The translations under genes were made by a program, and so were the position numbers. A stretch of DNA of 64,000 bases, taken from assembly GCF_000238275.3 (NCBI RefSeq), contig NZ_AHCF03000003.1, positions 1,240,001 to 1,304,000 on the forward strand, read 5' to 3'. How positions within the stretch are numbered: the first letter of the stretch is position 1; each line of letters starts with the position of its first letter. The stretch comes from Pseudoalteromonas undina. GTDB taxonomy: Bacteria; Pseudomonadota; Gammaproteobacteria; Enterobacterales; Alteromonadaceae. This document shows, piece after piece, positions 30,599 to 41,022 of the stretch. The notes beneath the pieces were generated by a model. It was not told where the DNA came from. It did no database searches and saw nothing but the letters and a program-made list of their open reading frames with translations.

Positions 30599-31799
30599 AG
30601 TTTTTAAAAAGGAATTAACCGAGCTGCTACGCGATAAAAAAACTTTATTATTCGTGGTGGTATTTCCGATAGTGGTTTTTCCGTTGTTATTTGCTGTGGT
30701 TGCGTTTATCTCTTCGCAAGCCGCGCTTGATGCAGAGCAAAAGGTAAATACCTATGCAATTATCAATGGCGACTTTGCCCCAGAATTTACTGATAAAGTG
30801 TTTTATCATAAAAGCTTTGAGTTATATAAAGGCGATAAAACCTTTAATAGTGTCGAGGAGCTAAAAACAGGGGTAACTGCTGGCGATATCGACATGGGAA
30901 TATACTTACCAAGCGATGCAGTGCAAACATTAGATGATAAAAAGCAAAGTGAATGGCAAGTTGTATTTAATGATTCAAAATCAATTAACTTCTTATTTGA
31001 GCGTGTAAAAGAACTTGCTAAAGAGTACAGCGATACACTTCAAGAAAGTAAACTATTAAGTTTTGGTATTGATAAAAGTGCTCAAGAATCTATTTTAAAG
31101 CCAATCAATGTTATTAAAGTAGATACAGCAGACAAACGTGAAAACTTAGGTGAAAAAGTAGGTGGGTTTTTACCTTATTTACTTATCCCGCTAGTGCTAA
31201 TGGGGGCAACTTACCCAGCAATTGATTTAGGCGCTGGCGAAAAAGAGCGTGGCACGTTAGAAACCTTATTACTTACCCCCATTACTCGTACAGAGCTAGT
31301 ATTGGGTAAATTTATTACTCTACTCACAACTTCAATCGCATCAACTACTATCACCGTCATTAGTATGGGGTGTTGGATTGCATTAGCACTGGCATTTGCT
31401 GATCTAGAGTTTATTAAAGCCGCATTTAGTACATTAGGCATTTCTGACTTACTGATGATTTTTGTATTATTATTACCAATTGCAGCTATTTTTTCTGCAT
31501 TAGCATTGGCTATATCAATCTATGCACGTTCGTTTAAAGAAGCGCAAAATTACATGACGCCATTAAGTATGGTGGTATTTTTCCCAATTATTATCTCCAT
31601 TATGCCTAATATGGAACTGACCGCTAAAACAGCCTTTATTCCGGTTACTAACGTCGCCTTAGCGATTAAAGAAATTATTAAAGGCACAGTCGATTACACG
31701 CTGGTGGGATTAATATTTTTGGCTACGGCACTGATAGCCGGTGCACTATTGGCATTTTGTGTTAAATGGTTTAACCGCGAAGACGTGTTGTTTAGATAA
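30591..31799 (+). CDS. natB: ABC-2 type permease, NatB-like
   Basis: A 402-residue membrane protein with one N-terminal helix (LLFVVVFPIVVFPLLFAVVAF), a large extracytoplasmic domain of about 150 residues, then five to six C-terminal helices. The conserved ABC-2 stretch GAGEKERGTLETLLLTPITRTELVLGK precedes them. This build is that of NatB/CcmB-like exporters. It overlaps the ATPase gene by eight bases and ends the operon before a strong terminator. Confidence 0.87.
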   Translation: MFEVFKKELTELLRDKKTLLFVVVFPIVVFPLLFAVVAFISSQAALDAEQKVNTYAIINGDFAPEFTDKVFYHKSFELYKGDKTFNSVEELKTGVTAGDIDMGIYLPSDAVQTLDDKKQSEWQVVFNDSKSINFLFERVKELAKEYSDTLQESKLLSFGIDKSAQESILKPINVIKVDTADKRENLGEKVGGFLPYLLIPLVLMGATYPAIDLGAGEKERGTLETLLLTPITRTELVLGKFITLLTTSIASTTITVISMGCWIALALAFADLEFIKAAFSTLGISDLLMIFVLLLPIAAIFSALALAISIYARSFKEAQNYMTPLSMVVFFPIIISIMPNMELTAKTAFIPVTNVALAIKEIIKGTVDYTLVGLIFLATALIAGALLAFCVKWFNREDVLFR

Positions 31800-31820
31800 G
31801 CATCTAAATTGCAAAGTATA

Positions 31821-31849
31821 AAAAAAAGGTCGCACAGCGACCTTTTTTT
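31821..31849 (+). terminator. Terminator after natAB
   Basis: A-run plus GGTCGC, loop ACA, GCGACC plus T-run. The flanking A-run would let it work from both sides. Confidence 0.85.
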
Positions 31850-31926
31850 ATAAATTATTAATTATGAGACAATGCTATTTGCTTAATTTAAGCTCTGTGT
31901 TTGAAAATTATTAGATAAGCAATCAT

Positions 31927-31966
31927 AAAAAAACCGCTGTATGAAAAAATCATACAGCGGTTTTTT
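31927..31966 (-). terminator. Terminator after proS
   Basis: CCGCTGTATG (31934-31943) and CATACAGCGG (31951-31960) with A-run and T-run flanks, 15 bases beyond the proS stop on the minus strand. Confidence 0.85.
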
Positions 31967-31980
31967 AATGAGATTACTAT

Positions 31981-33705
31981 TTATGATTTAAATTGCGCTT
32001 TAATAGTTTCAATTGCGCTATCAATATCTATCATAAGTTTTTCACCGGTGCGACGGTTTTTAAGTTCTACCTTATTCTCATCAAGGTTACGCTCACCAAT
32101 GACAAGTGTGTAAGGTACACCAAGTAATTCCATGTCGTTAAACATAACACCAGGGCGCTCTTTACGGTCATCAAATAGCACATCTAGGCCTGCATCTTTT
32201 AAACCTTGATATAGGTTATTAGCAATATCAGGAATACGATGCGATTTATGCATATTCATTGGCACAATTGCTAAATCGAAAGGAGCGATAGCTTTAGGCC
32301 ATGTAATACCGTATTGATCGTTATTTTGCTCAATAGCTGCAGCAACAATACGTGATACACCAATTCCATAACAACCCATAGTCATTATTTGGTTTTTACC
32401 TGATTCGCTCAGTACACCTGCTTTTAATGCTTCTGAGTACTTAGTACCTAGTTGGAAAATATGACCAACTTCAATACCGCGCTTAATTTGTAACGTGCCT
32501 TGACCACATGGGCTAGGATCGCCTTCTACAATATTACGGATATCAGCAACTTCGTAGTTTGTTACGTCGCGATCCCAGTTAATACCGCTAAAGTGCTCAT
32601 CATCTTTATTGGCACCGGCTACAAAATCAGCCATTACATTCGCAGTTCTATCAACAATAATAGGCATGTTTAAGCCAACTGGGCCTAAAGACCCTGGTTT
32701 TGCGCCAATGGCAGCAACAATATCTGCTTCGGTTGCCATTTCAAGTGGAGAATCAACCAGTGGATGCTTTTCAGCTTTAAGTTCATTTAGTTCATGATCG
32801 CCACGCAGTACTAATGCAACTAGGCCGCGTACGCCGTCTTCATTAGGAGTACCATAAACCACTAATGTTTTAACACCGCGATGGGGTTTTACGCCATAGT
32901 GTTTTTTAAGCTCATTAATTGTTTTAGCATCAGGCGTTGGGAATGCTTTTAACTCTTTGCTTGCTTCTGGGCGAGCTTCAGTTGGCGCTAATGCTTCGGC
33001 TTTTTCAATATTAGCGGCGTAGTCGCTGGCATCACTAAAAGCAATGGCATCTTCGCCAGATTCAGCAAGTACATGGAACTCATGCGATACACTACCGCCA
33101 ATAGAGCCTGTATCTGCAATTACTGGGCGGTAATCTAAGCCTAAACGTTCAAAAATATTACAGTAGGCTTTGTGCATTACTTGATACGTTGCATCTAAAC
33201 ATTCATCGGTTAAATGGAATGAGTAGGCATCTTTCATAGTAAATTCACGGGCACGCATAACACCAAAACGTGGGCGACGTTCGTCACGTACTTTAGTTTG
33301 TACTTGGTACAAAGTAATTGGTAGCTGTTTGTAGCTGTTAATTTCTTTACGAACAAAATCGGTGATCACTTCTTCATGGGTAGGGCCCATGGCAAATTCA
33401 CGATTATGACGGTCGGTAAAGCGCATTAACTCAGGACCAAACTCACTCCAGCGGCCAGACTCTTCCCATAAATCAGCAGGCTGAATAACAGGCATAAGCA
33501 TTTCAATTGCGCCGGCTTTATCCATTTCTTCGCGTACTATGTTTTCTACTTTTCTTAGCACACGTAAGCCAGAGGGAAGCCAAGTGTATAAACCCGAAGC
33601 GACGCGACGGATCATTCCGGCTCTAAGCATTAATTGATGCGAGACAATTTCCGCATCGGATGGCGTTTCTTTAAGTGTAGCGAGTATATATTGACTAGTA
33701 CGCAT
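31981..33705 (-). CDS. proS: Prolyl-tRNA synthetase, bacterial type with editing domain
   Basis: Charges tRNA-Pro; class II synthetase. The 574-residue length indicates the bacterial form with the inserted Ala-tRNA editing domain between motifs 2 and 3 (about 225-405, including GVKTLVVYG and [14 protein letters not shown]). Motif 2 ([25 protein letters not shown]) and motif 3 ([13 protein letters not shown]) are present. It lies next to trmO, as in E. coli (trmO was formerly called tsaA). Confidence 0.97.
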   Translation of the reverse strand: MRTSQYILATLKETPSDAEIVSHQLMLRAGMIRRVASGLYTWLPSGLRVLRKVENIVREEMDKAGAIEMLMPVIQPADLWEESGRWSEFGPELMRFTDRHNREFAMGPTHEEVITDFVRKEINSYKQLPITLYQVQTKVRDERRPRFGVMRAREFTMKDAYSFHLTDECLDATYQVMHKAYCNIFERLGLDYRPVIADTGSIGGSVSHEFHVLAESGEDAIAFSDASDYAANIEKAEALAPTEARPEASKELKAFPTPDAKTINELKKHYGVKPHRGVKTLVVYGTPNEDGVRGLVALVLRGDHELNELKAEKHPLVDSPLEMATEADIVAAIGAKPGSLGPVGLNMPIIVDRTANVMADFVAGANKDDEHFSGINWDRDVTNYEVADIRNIVEGDPSPCGQGTLQIKRGIEVGHIFQLGTKYSEALKAGVLSESGKNQIMTMGCYGIGVSRIVAAAIEQNNDQYGITWPKAIAPFDLAIVPMNMHKSHRIPDIANNLYQGLKDAGLDVLFDDRKERPGVMFNDMELLGVPYTLVIGERNLDENKVELKNRRTGEKLMIDIDSAIETIKAQFKS

Positions 33706-33834
33706 GTTTTTTCCGAAATAGAGTGATATGTTCTTTTAATTAAGGCGCTCAGTTTACCAGCGGTTGCATTGACACTAAAGCGCTAAGTGATTTTTTATCG
33801 AATTTTATAGCCATAGCAGGGCTTTAAAGTTAGC

Positions 33835-34539
33835 TTAACTGAGCTCAATATGAGTAACCAGATGATGAGAATCAGTCACTTGCCAAGTAATATTGTATTC
33901 ATACAAATTCATACCATAGCTTTGCACGCCTTGTTTTTGCTTTTTGTAGGCAGGGCGCGGATCTTGTTTTAGCACATTACTAATAAACGCTTGTAGCTCA
34001 GGATAGTGACTTTGTTTATTTATAAATTCTAAAGCTTGCTGGCTAAATTCAACACTCATTTGTGTTTCTGGACGCGTATCAGCAAATCCAGCGCTTGCAT
34101 CGGGTAATGAGTCTGAATAGGGTAAATAAGGTTTTATATCTACGATGGGTGTGCCATCAAGTAAATCAATACCGGCGAGCAATAACGCCAACTGGCCGTT
34201 TATATACTCAATTCCCTCCAACTTTACTGCACTCATGCCAATAGCATTTGGACGAAAAGTAGCACGAGTAGCAAATACGCCTTTACGCTCATTACCGCCA
34301 AGGCGCGGCGGGCGAACCATTGCTGAATAGCCTTTATCTGCAGTTTCATGAAAACGAAATAACAGCCAAATATGGCTAAATTCATCTAATCCGCGAACAA
34401 ACTCTTCACGATTAAATTCTTTGGCAAAAATCAGTTTGGCTTTAGCCTCGGGTACTAATCTAGGTTGCCTAGGAATGGCAAATTTTTGTTTATACGGAGA
34501 TTGAATATGGCCAATAGCCGAAATTTGATAATCGCTCAT
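33835..34539 (-). CDS. trmO: tRNA threonylcarbamoyladenosine methyltransferase TrmO
   Basis: Adds the N6-methyl group to t6A37 in tRNA-Thr(GGU) using S-adenosylmethionine. The 234-residue protein has the TrmO pattern IGHIQSPYKQKFAIPRQP, FSHIWLLFRFHE, RPPRLGGNERKGVFATRATFRPNAIGMS and LLDGTPIVDIKPYLPYSD. It lies upstream of proS on the same strand. The gap has a short low-complexity stretch but no clear terminator. Confidence 0.93.
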   Translation of the reverse strand: MSDYQISAIGHIQSPYKQKFAIPRQPRLVPEAKAKLIFAKEFNREEFVRGLDEFSHIWLLFRFHETADKGYSAMVRPPRLGGNERKGVFATRATFRPNAIGMSAVKLEGIEYINGQLALLLAGIDLLDGTPIVDIKPYLPYSDSLPDASAGFADTRPETQMSVEFSQQALEFINKQSHYPELQAFISNVLKQDPRPAYKKQKQGVQSYGMNLYEYNITWQVTDSHHLVTHIELS

Positions 34540-34657
34540 AATGCTCGGTTATAGAAAAAATAGAGCGTTATTCTACCTGTTATTAATGTTGCTGGCATTA
34601 GCTTAATTTGGGGATATTTTGTTTTTAGACTAACAGGTTTAAATGTGAAATAAAAAA

Positions 34658-34682
34658 GGTAAGGCTAAAAATAGCCTTACCT
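34658..34682 (-). terminator. Terminator after the beta-barrel protein gene
   Basis: AGGTAAGGCTA and TAGCCTTACCT form an 11-bp stem with an AAA loop. On the minus strand it is followed by a T-run. It is 25 bases past the stop of the outer-membrane protein gene. Confidence 0.85.
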
Positions 34683-34706
34683 AATGTTTTAACAATTAAG
34701 CTATTA

Positions 34707-35276
34707 TTAAAACATGTATTGGAATGATACTGACGCAACATCCATTTCTGGATCAATATCATCTTCTAATTCATAACGCTCATACTCTAAACGCACTTGC
34801 ATATTGGTTGTAAATGCATATTCAATACCTGCACCGTAAAACACGTCGCCGCCATCTTGAGATGCGCTGATGCTGCCAACCGGTAGCTCTTGAGTAACGT
34901 CTGCATCCCATTCAAACCAACCACCTTTTGCATAAACAGAAAAGTCTTCAGTGATCGGCGCTGCAAAACGTGCTGCTAACGATACGCCATCAATTTCAGC
35001 TTTGCTGTCTATATCACTCACTTCATCAAAATTTAGATAGGCAAGCTCAAGACTTAAATGTTCATTAAATTGGGTACCAATGTAACCTTTTAACATTTGC
35101 GCGTCGTCATCAAAGTCGGTGTCGTTTTCGCTATCTTCAAACTGAAATGAATATTGGCCATAACCAATACCAGTGTAAATACTCGGAGAGTCCATGTCGG
35201 TAACATCAGCTTGTGCCGCTGAATTAAAACCCAATGTTGCTAAAGCAAGTGCAGAAAGAGAAAGTGTTTTAATCAT
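34707..35276 (-). CDS. Outer-membrane beta-barrel protein, OmpA-type 8-strand
   Basis: A 189-residue exported protein. The signal peptide MIKTLSLSALALATLGFNSAAQA is followed by alternating amphipathic strands (SIYTGIGYGQYSFQF, SLELAYLNF, FSVYAKGGWFEW, DVFYGAGIEYAF, MQVRLEYERYEL) and the terminal aromatic residue of outer-membrane proteins (VASVSFQYMF). It matches the small OmpA/OprF-barrel family without a C-terminal peptidoglycan domain. The role is unknown; loops are very acidic, as is common in marine bacteria. Confidence 0.85.
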   Translation of the reverse strand: MIKTLSLSALALATLGFNSAAQADVTDMDSPSIYTGIGYGQYSFQFEDSENDTDFDDDAQMLKGYIGTQFNEHLSLELAYLNFDEVSDIDSKAEIDGVSLAARFAAPITEDFSVYAKGGWFEWDADVTQELPVGSISASQDGGDVFYGAGIEYAFTTNMQVRLEYERYELEDDIDPEMDVASVSFQYMF

Positions 35277-35522
35277 TATATAGCTCCTTTAAAAAGTAAT
35301 ATCGATGAATTATTTCATCAAACGTCGATTTACTAATTGCAGTGAGCGTGCCAAGTATTATTTAGCCTAATATTTAGTCTTTATGTGTGTTTGTTAAGCT
35401 GTTATGGTGTTTTTGGCACGCAAAACAATCAGGTGTTCAGCGTGCAGTTAATCCATAAAAATTAAAAAATTGTAGCTTTTACAAGTTGTTGTAGTTTCTA
35501 CATACCTATAAAAGTAACTAAA

Positions 35523-35987
35523 TTAAACTTTATCTAATAAGTTTTCTGTTTCGATGGCTATTTGCTTCATTTTAATTGCGTAGTTCTCAAGCTTTTTGTC
35601 TTCATCGGTAACCGATTTAAATTCTGGTACCGCCACTGGGTAACCCGTTTCATCCATAGCAACAAAGCTAATAACGCAGTGATTGGTTTCAACTAGATTT
35701 TGCGTTTTCGGGTCGCCACAGCGAACTTGAATAAAAATTTGCATGCTGGTTTTGCCGGTGTGTGCAATTTTTGCTTCAACCTCAACAATTTGGCCAACTA
35801 AGATAGGGCGGCTAAACTTAACGCCTGCAACCGATACCGTTACACAGTAGTGGCCGCTCCAGCCCGCAGCACAGGCATAACCCGCTTGGTCAATCCACTT
35901 CATGACCACACCGCCATGTACCTTACCACCAAAATTTACATCGGTTGGCTCTGCTAAAAAACGAAAAATTACACTCGACGACGCCAT
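35523..35987 (-). CDS. Acyl-CoA thioesterase, hotdog fold (YciA-like)
   Basis: A 154-residue single hotdog-domain protein: NFGGKVHGGVVMKWIDQAGYACAA carries the active-site region with the usual Asp after the helix start, followed by TVSVAGVKFSRPILVGQIVEVEAKI. It likely hydrolyses acyl-CoA esters. The next gene downstream on the other side is etfD, but a terminator-like hairpin and the gene order do not place them in one operon. Confidence 0.88.
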   Translation of the reverse strand: MASSSVIFRFLAEPTDVNFGGKVHGGVVMKWIDQAGYACAAGWSGHYCVTVSVAGVKFSRPILVGQIVEVEAKIAHTGKTSMQIFIQVRCGDPKTQNLVETNHCVISFVAMDETGYPVAVPEFKSVTDEDKKLENYAIKMKQIAIETENLLDKV

Positions 35988-36033
35988 AACACACTCTCAT
36001 TCATTCATATTACTTAACAGCATAGCGCAAAAA

Positions 36034-36049
36034 AGGGGCCGAAGCCCCT
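36034..36049 (-). terminator. Terminator after etfD
   Basis: AGGGGC and GCCCCT with a CGAA loop. Read on the minus strand it is a TTCG-loop stem followed by six T residues, about 40 bases past the etfD stop. Confidence 0.82.
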
Positions 36050-36088
36050 GCAATTTAGGATAAGTTTATAATTTCTATAGAAAGGTTG

Positions 36089-37735
36089 TTACATATTGGG
36101 ATAATTAGGGCCACCAGCACCTTCGGGAGTTACCCAGGTAATATTTTGGCTCGGATCTTTAATATCACAGGTTTTACAATGCACACAGTTTTGCGCGTTG
36201 ATCACAAAGGATTGCTCGCCTTCTACTTCTTGTACTTCGTAAACGCCGGCAGGGCAGTAGCGCTGTGCTGGCTCGTCAAATTTAACTAAGTTAACGTTAA
36301 TCGGAATTGATGCATCTTTTAGTTTTAAGTGACACGGCTGCGATTCTTCATGATTAGTATTAGATAAAAATACTGAAGAAAGCTTATCAAAACTGAGTTT
36401 GCCATCAGGCTTAGGGTAGTTAATTTTTTCAGCTTGGTTAGCGTCTTTTAAAGTTGCATGGTCAGGTACGTTATCTTTAAAACTAAACGGTAGGGCACCC
36501 TTAAATATATTTTGATCAAGCGTGTTATATGCGCCGCCTGCAAATTTACCTAAGGTATGCATAGCAGGGCCAAAATTACGAGACTGATACAGCTCTTTAA
36601 ACGCCCATGACTTTTTAAACTCATCGCTATACTGGGTTAAATCAGTATTGGCTAAATTGTTTTGTAGCGCATTAAAAATAACTTCAGCGGCTATCATGCC
36701 TGACTTCATAGCCGTATGGTTGCCTTTAATTTTTGCAAAGTTAAGCGTGCCTGCATCACAGCCCACTAGCAAGCCACCCGGGAAGTGCATTTTTGGTAAT
36801 GAATGTAAACCGCCTTTAGCAATAGCACGTGCACCGTAAGCAATGCGTTCTCCACCTTCAAGCGTATTTTTGAAAATAGGGTGATGTTTTAATCGTTGAA
36901 ATTCATCAAACGGGCTTAAGTGTGGGTTTGAGTAATTTAAATCAACAATTAACCCCACAACCACTTGGTTGTTTTCGCTATGATACATAAAGGCGCCACC
37001 GCCAGTGTCGCCACTTAATGGCCAACCGGTTCCGTGTACAACTTTACCCAATTGATGTTTAGATTCATCAACTTGCCAAATTTCTTTAAAACCTAAACCA
37101 TAATGCTGTGGTGAACTTTCATCGTCTAAAGCAAACTGATTGATCAGTTGCTTACCTAGATGACCGCGACAGCCCTCAGCAAATACTGTGTACTTAGCGC
37201 GTAGCTCCATACCTGGCATGTAACCGTCTTTTTCATTGCCATTTTTATCTACACCCATATCGCCAGTAATGATGCCTTTTACAACATCATCTTCAATAAT
37301 GACTGAATGCGCACTAAAGCCTGGAAATATTTCTACTCCAAGATTTTCTGCTTGCTCTGCTAACCAGCGACATACATTACCCATAGAAACAATGTAGTTA
37401 CCCTTGTTATGAAATGTATTTGGTGTAGCAAAGTGAGGAATTGAGGTTGCTTTATGTTCGTTGTTAAACCAGTAAATCTCATCATTTATCACTTTAGTCG
37501 AAACAGGAGCGCCGAGTTCCTGCCAATTTGGCAGTAATTCGTCAAGTGCTTTGGTTTCAAAAACGGCACCTGATAATACATGTGCACCAACTTCTGAGCC
37601 TTTTTCAACTACACATATCATGCACTCTTGTTGTTTTTCTTGTGCTTGCTGCGCGAGTTTAATTGCTGTTGAAAGCCCCGCAGGACCTGCCCCTACAACT
37701 ACAACATCAAATTCCATGGTTTCGCGTTCAATCAT
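36089..37735 (-). CDS. etfD: Electron transfer flavoprotein-ubiquinone oxidoreductase
   Basis: Passes electrons from reduced ETF to the quinone pool at the inner membrane. The 548-residue protein has the FAD motif VVVGAGPAGLSTAIKLAQQ near the N-terminus, the family segment GAHVLSGAVFE and a C-terminal 4Fe-4S site in NAQNCVHCKTCDIKDPSQNI. The final residues GGPNYPNM are typical for ETF-QO. It is divergent from etfBA, with two LiuR-like sites in between, so the three ETF genes are probably co-regulated. Confidence 0.96.
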   Translation of the reverse strand: MIERETMEFDVVVVGAGPAGLSTAIKLAQQAQEKQQECMICVVEKGSEVGAHVLSGAVFETKALDELLPNWQELGAPVSTKVINDEIYWFNNEHKATSIPHFATPNTFHNKGNYIVSMGNVCRWLAEQAENLGVEIFPGFSAHSVIIEDDVVKGIITGDMGVDKNGNEKDGYMPGMELRAKYTVFAEGCRGHLGKQLINQFALDDESSPQHYGLGFKEIWQVDESKHQLGKVVHGTGWPLSGDTGGGAFMYHSENNQVVVGLIVDLNYSNPHLSPFDEFQRLKHHPIFKNTLEGGERIAYGARAIAKGGLHSLPKMHFPGGLLVGCDAGTLNFAKIKGNHTAMKSGMIAAEVIFNALQNNLANTDLTQYSDEFKKSWAFKELYQSRNFGPAMHTLGKFAGGAYNTLDQNIFKGALPFSFKDNVPDHATLKDANQAEKINYPKPDGKLSFDKLSSVFLSNTNHEESQPCHLKLKDASIPINVNLVKFDEPAQRYCPAGVYEVQEVEGEQSFVINAQNCVHCKTCDIKDPSQNITWVTPEGAGGPNYPNM

Positions 37736-37860
37736 AATAACCTCTTTATCTATGACGGACTCACCTTTGCATTATTTGGCAAAAAGTAAGCTAAGCAACC
37801 TGTTTCTTTGTTATGCAAATTAATCGTTACAGGTTGTGAATAGTTTAAGGTTATTTTAGG

Positions 37861-37924
37861 TTGACGTTTACGTCAACAGGAAGTAGTCTGATTTCATAAA
37901 ATAAATAGGTTGACGTAGACGTTA
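37861..37924. promoter_or_regulatory. Two LiuR-like sites between etfD and etfBA
   Basis: TTGACGTTTACGTCAA (37861-37876) is palindromic apart from the central base pair step, and TTGACGTAGACGTTA (37910-37924) is a weaker second copy. The spacing between starts is 49 bases. Both resemble LiuR sites and share the xACGTxxACGTx core with the palindrome at the bkd promoter in this window. Control of etfBA and etfD by LiuR has been proposed in other gammaproteobacteria (my recollection). Confidence 0.65.
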
Positions 37925-37955
37925 GCTTATAGGTTTAAATAATTATGGAGTCCCT

Positions 37956-38705
37956 ATGAAAGTTCTCGTACCAATAAAAAGAGTGATCGACTACAACGTA
38001 AAAGCTCGCGTTAAACCTGACAACAGCGGTGTTGATTTAACTAACGTTAAAATGGCCATGAACCCATTTTGTGAAATTGCTGTAGAAGAAGCGATTCGTT
38101 TAAAAGAAGCGGGTACTGCAACTGAAGTAGTTGTTGTTACTATTGGCGCTAAAGCCTCTCAAGAACAATTACGTACAGCACTAGCTTTGGGCGCAGATAA
38201 AGCGATTCATGTTGAAACAGAGCAAAACTTAGAGTCCCTACATATAGCAAAATTGCTTGCCAAAGTAGTTGAACAAGAATCGCCTGAACTGGTTATTTTA
38301 GGAAAACAGTCAATCGATTCTGATAATAATCAAACAGGTCAAATGCTAGCAGCATTGACCAATCGCGGCCAAGGCACGTTTGCTTCTAAAGTTGTTATTG
38401 AAAATGGCAAAGTAAATGTCACTCGTGAAGTAGATGGTGGTTTACAAACCGTTGCACTTAATTTACCCGCAATAGTCACCACCGATTTACGTTTGAATGA
38501 GCCACGTTATGCGTCGCTACCTAATATTATGAAAGCCAAACGTAAACCGTTAGAAGTTATTGCGGCTGATTCGCTAGGTGTAGATTTAGCCCCGCGTATT
38601 GAATTGGTTAGTGTAGAAGAGCCTGCAAAACGTAGCGGCGGGATTATTGTTGAAGATGTTGCACAGCTTGTAGAAAAACTTAAAACAGAGGCAAAGGTGA
38701 TTTAA
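37956..38705 (+). CDS. etfB: Electron transfer flavoprotein beta subunit
   Basis: With EtfA it forms the soluble FAD/AMP electron carrier that accepts electrons from acyl-CoA dehydrogenases. The 249-residue protein begins [19 protein letters not shown]. It has [17 protein letters not shown], the AMP-binding region [20 protein letters not shown] and the recognition-loop area [19 protein letters not shown]. It is directly followed by etfA with no gap. Confidence 0.96.
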   Translation: MKVLVPIKRVIDYNVKARVKPDNSGVDLTNVKMAMNPFCEIAVEEAIRLKEAGTATEVVVVTIGAKASQEQLRTALALGADKAIHVETEQNLESLHIAKLLAKVVEQESPELVILGKQSIDSDNNQTGQMLAALTNRGQGTFASKVVIENGKVNVTREVDGGLQTVALNLPAIVTTDLRLNEPRYASLPNIMKAKRKPLEVIAADSLGVDLAPRIELVSVEEPAKRSGGIIVEDVAQLVEKLKTEAKVI

Positions 38706-39632
38706 ATGAAAACTCTTGTAATTGCAGAGCACGATAACGGTGCCTTAAAACCAGAAACCTCAAAAACGATTAATGCCGCTAAAAAATTAGGCTTTGACGT
38801 AGATGTATTATTAGCAGGCATAAACCTTGGCGCCATGAGTGAGTCACTCGCGAGCATTGAGGGTGTTGCGAATGTTTTACTTGCTGATAATGCAGTTTAT
38901 GAGCATCAACTTGCTGAAAGTATGACAGATCTAGTGTTATCACTTGCAGATAGTTACAGCCATATTGTGGCAAGTGCAACTACTACAGGTAAAAACTTTA
39001 TGCCGCGTGTTGCCGCATTATTAGATGTAGCGCAAATTTCAGAAATTATTGATGTAATTGACGCTGATACATTTAAACGTCCAATTTACGCGGGTAATGC
39101 TATTGCAACGGTTAAATCGCTCGATAGTAAAAAAGTGATCACAGTACGTGCAAGTAGCTTTGATTTACAAGGCGAGCAAGCTCCAGCTAATGTAACCGCT
39201 GTAGATGCAGTCTCTGATTCACAGTTAAGCAGTTTTGTTAGTGTTGAACAAACTGAATCAGAGCGTCCAGAGCTAACGGCTGCAGATGTGGTTATTTCGG
39301 GTGGTCGTGGTATGCAAAATGGTGAAAATTTTGCATTATTAAATGGCATTGCCGATAAACTCGGTGCCGCTATTGGTGCATCACGTGCAGCGGTTGACGC
39401 GGGCTTTGTGCCTAACGATATGCAAGTAGGGCAAACAGGTAAAATTGTCGCGCCTAATTTATATATTGCTGTGGGTATTAGTGGTGCCATTCAGCATCTT
39501 GCAGGTATGAAAGATTCAAAAGTTATTGTTGCCATTAATAAAGACCCTGATGCGCCAATATTCCAAGTAGCTGATTACGGTTTAGTTGCTGACTTATTTG
39601 ATGTTTTACCACAGTTAGAGCAAGCACTATAA
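38706..39632 (+). CDS. etfA: Electron transfer flavoprotein alpha subunit
   Basis: FAD-binding partner of EtfB. The 308-residue protein has the FAD signature near the C-terminus: [36 protein letters not shown] and [40 protein letters not shown]. It starts right after the etfB stop codon and ends about 45 bases before a terminator. Confidence 0.96.
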   Translation: MKTLVIAEHDNGALKPETSKTINAAKKLGFDVDVLLAGINLGAMSESLASIEGVANVLLADNAVYEHQLAESMTDLVLSLADSYSHIVASATTTGKNFMPRVAALLDVAQISEIIDVIDADTFKRPIYAGNAIATVKSLDSKKVITVRASSFDLQGEQAPANVTAVDAVSDSQLSSFVSVEQTESERPELTAADVVISGGRGMQNGENFALLNGIADKLGAAIGASRAAVDAGFVPNDMQVGQTGKIVAPNLYIAVGISGAIQHLAGMKDSKVIVAINKDPDAPIFQVADYGLVADLFDVLPQLEQAL

Positions 39633-39674
39633 AGGAAAGCAATAAACCGCTCCTAAAGTAACAAATTCTGATTT

Positions 39675-39710
39675 AAAGCCGCCGTTTCATTATTGATTCT
39701 GCGGCTTTTT
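39675..39710 (+). terminator. Terminator after etfBA
   Basis: AAAGCCGC (39675-39682) pairs with GCGGCTTT (39701-39708), followed by T residues. The loop is 18 bases long. Confidence 0.7.
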
Positions 39711-39817
39711 TAATTCAACAACTCCACTTATCTAAATTACTTGCGATTTAAGTTTTTTTACTACAAAGTGACAGCGTTGTCATTTGTAGAAATACAAATT
39801 ATTAAATAGGAGCCAAA

Positions 39818-40897
39818 ATGACAAGGTATAAAGCACTTGATGCTATGCGTGGGCTAACCATAGCGTTAATGATACTGGTAAACACTCCGGGATCGTGGTC
39901 CCATGTGTATGCCCCTTTACTTCATGCAGATTGGCATGGCTGTACCCCTACGGATGTAATTTTTCCGTTTTTTATGTTTATTATTGGCTCTGCGATGTTT
40001 TTTTCGTTCAAAAAAACTAACAGTGCAGCCAGTGCTAGCCAAGTATTAAGACTAGTTAAACGTGGAGCAATTATATTTGCCATTGGTCTAGCTTTAAATA
40101 TTTATCCCTTTACTACTAATATAGAAAACTTGAGAATATTAGGTGTACTGCAACGTATAGGGATAGCCTATATTTTAGCGTCTATCTGTGTGTTGTTTTT
40201 AAATAGGCGAGGGGTGTTAACGCTATCGGTTATTATCTTAGTTGCTTATTGGTTATTACTGTTAAGCGTTGGCGCTGAAAACGCTTATACACTCGAACAT
40301 AACCTAGTTAGAGCGGTTGATATTGCCGTACTAGGTGAGTCGCATTTATGGCAAGGCAAAGGGCTCGCATTTGATCCAGAAGGGCTGATCAGTACGTTAC
40401 CCGCTGTGGTGAGTGTATTATTTGGTTTTGAAGTAACGCGCCTGTTAACGAGCACAAGTTGCCAGTGGGCAAGCATTAAGCGTTTATTAGTTATTGGTGT
40501 AGTTGCAGTTGTTATTGGGCAATTAACCTCAATGGTGATGCCAATTAATAAATCACTTTGGACTAGTAGCTTTGTTATTTACACATCCGGGATTGCCTGT
40601 ATTGTGTTGGCATTTTTTGTTTGGCTTTGCGACATTGTTAAACCTGAGCGCCTTGTTAATCCATTAATTGTGTATGGATCAAACCCACTGTTTATATATG
40701 TATTATCGGCTGTGTGGGTACTGAGCTATTCACTGATTAATATTGGCGAGCTAAACTTAGGGGATTGGATATATCAGCAACTCGCCTTAGTTATGAGCGC
40801 TAAATTGGCATCGTTCACCTTTGCTTTATTGCATGTTATTGGCTTTTGGGTAATTTCGAATATACTTTATAAACGAAAAATATTTATAAAAATTTAG
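39818..40897 (+). CDS. Membrane acyltransferase, NagX/HGSNAT-like (DUF5009)
   Basis: A 359-residue integral membrane protein with roughly ten hydrophobic helices. It has the family start RYKALDAMRGLTIALMILVNTPGSW and the following HADWHGCTPTDVIFPFFMFIIGSAM, containing the conserved His and Asp. This fits the heparan-alpha-glucosaminide N-acetyltransferase-like family, whose bacterial member NagX occurs in N-acetylglucosamine/chitin loci. No chitin genes are adjacent here, so the substrate is unknown. Confidence 0.85.
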   Translation: MTRYKALDAMRGLTIALMILVNTPGSWSHVYAPLLHADWHGCTPTDVIFPFFMFIIGSAMFFSFKKTNSAASASQVLRLVKRGAIIFAIGLALNIYPFTTNIENLRILGVLQRIGIAYILASICVLFLNRRGVLTLSVIILVAYWLLLLSVGAENAYTLEHNLVRAVDIAVLGESHLWQGKGLAFDPEGLISTLPAVVSVLFGFEVTRLLTSTSCQWASIKRLLVIGVVAVVIGQLTSMVMPINKSLWTSSFVIYTSGIACIVLAFFVWLCDIVKPERLVNPLIVYGSNPLFIYVLSAVWVLSYSLINIGELNLGDWIYQQLALVMSAKLASFTFALLHVIGFWVISNILYKRKIFIKI

Positions 40898-40905
40898 TAT
40901 TTATA

Positions 40906-40938
40906 ACAATTTGCTTCCCTAAGCGGGAGGCAAATTGT
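40906..40938. other. Long hairpin after the acyltransferase gene
   Basis: ACAATTTGCTTCCC and GGGAGGCAAATTGT pair over 14 positions, with one G-T, around a TAAGC loop. No T-run follows, so it is a weak terminator at best or an RNA-stabilising end. Confidence 0.5.
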
Positions 40939-40972
40939 ACAAGTATTTATGCACATGAATATATCAGACAAT

Positions 40973-41000
40973 AAAAAACCAACCCGCGGGTTGGTTTTTT
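40973..41000 (-). terminator. Terminator after asnS
   Basis: A 28-bp perfect palindrome (A-run, CCAACCC, GGGTTGG, T-run), 22 bases beyond the asnS stop on the minus strand. It can act in both directions. Confidence 0.85.
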
Positions 41001-41022
41001 ATTTAACGTTACAAAGCTTAGC

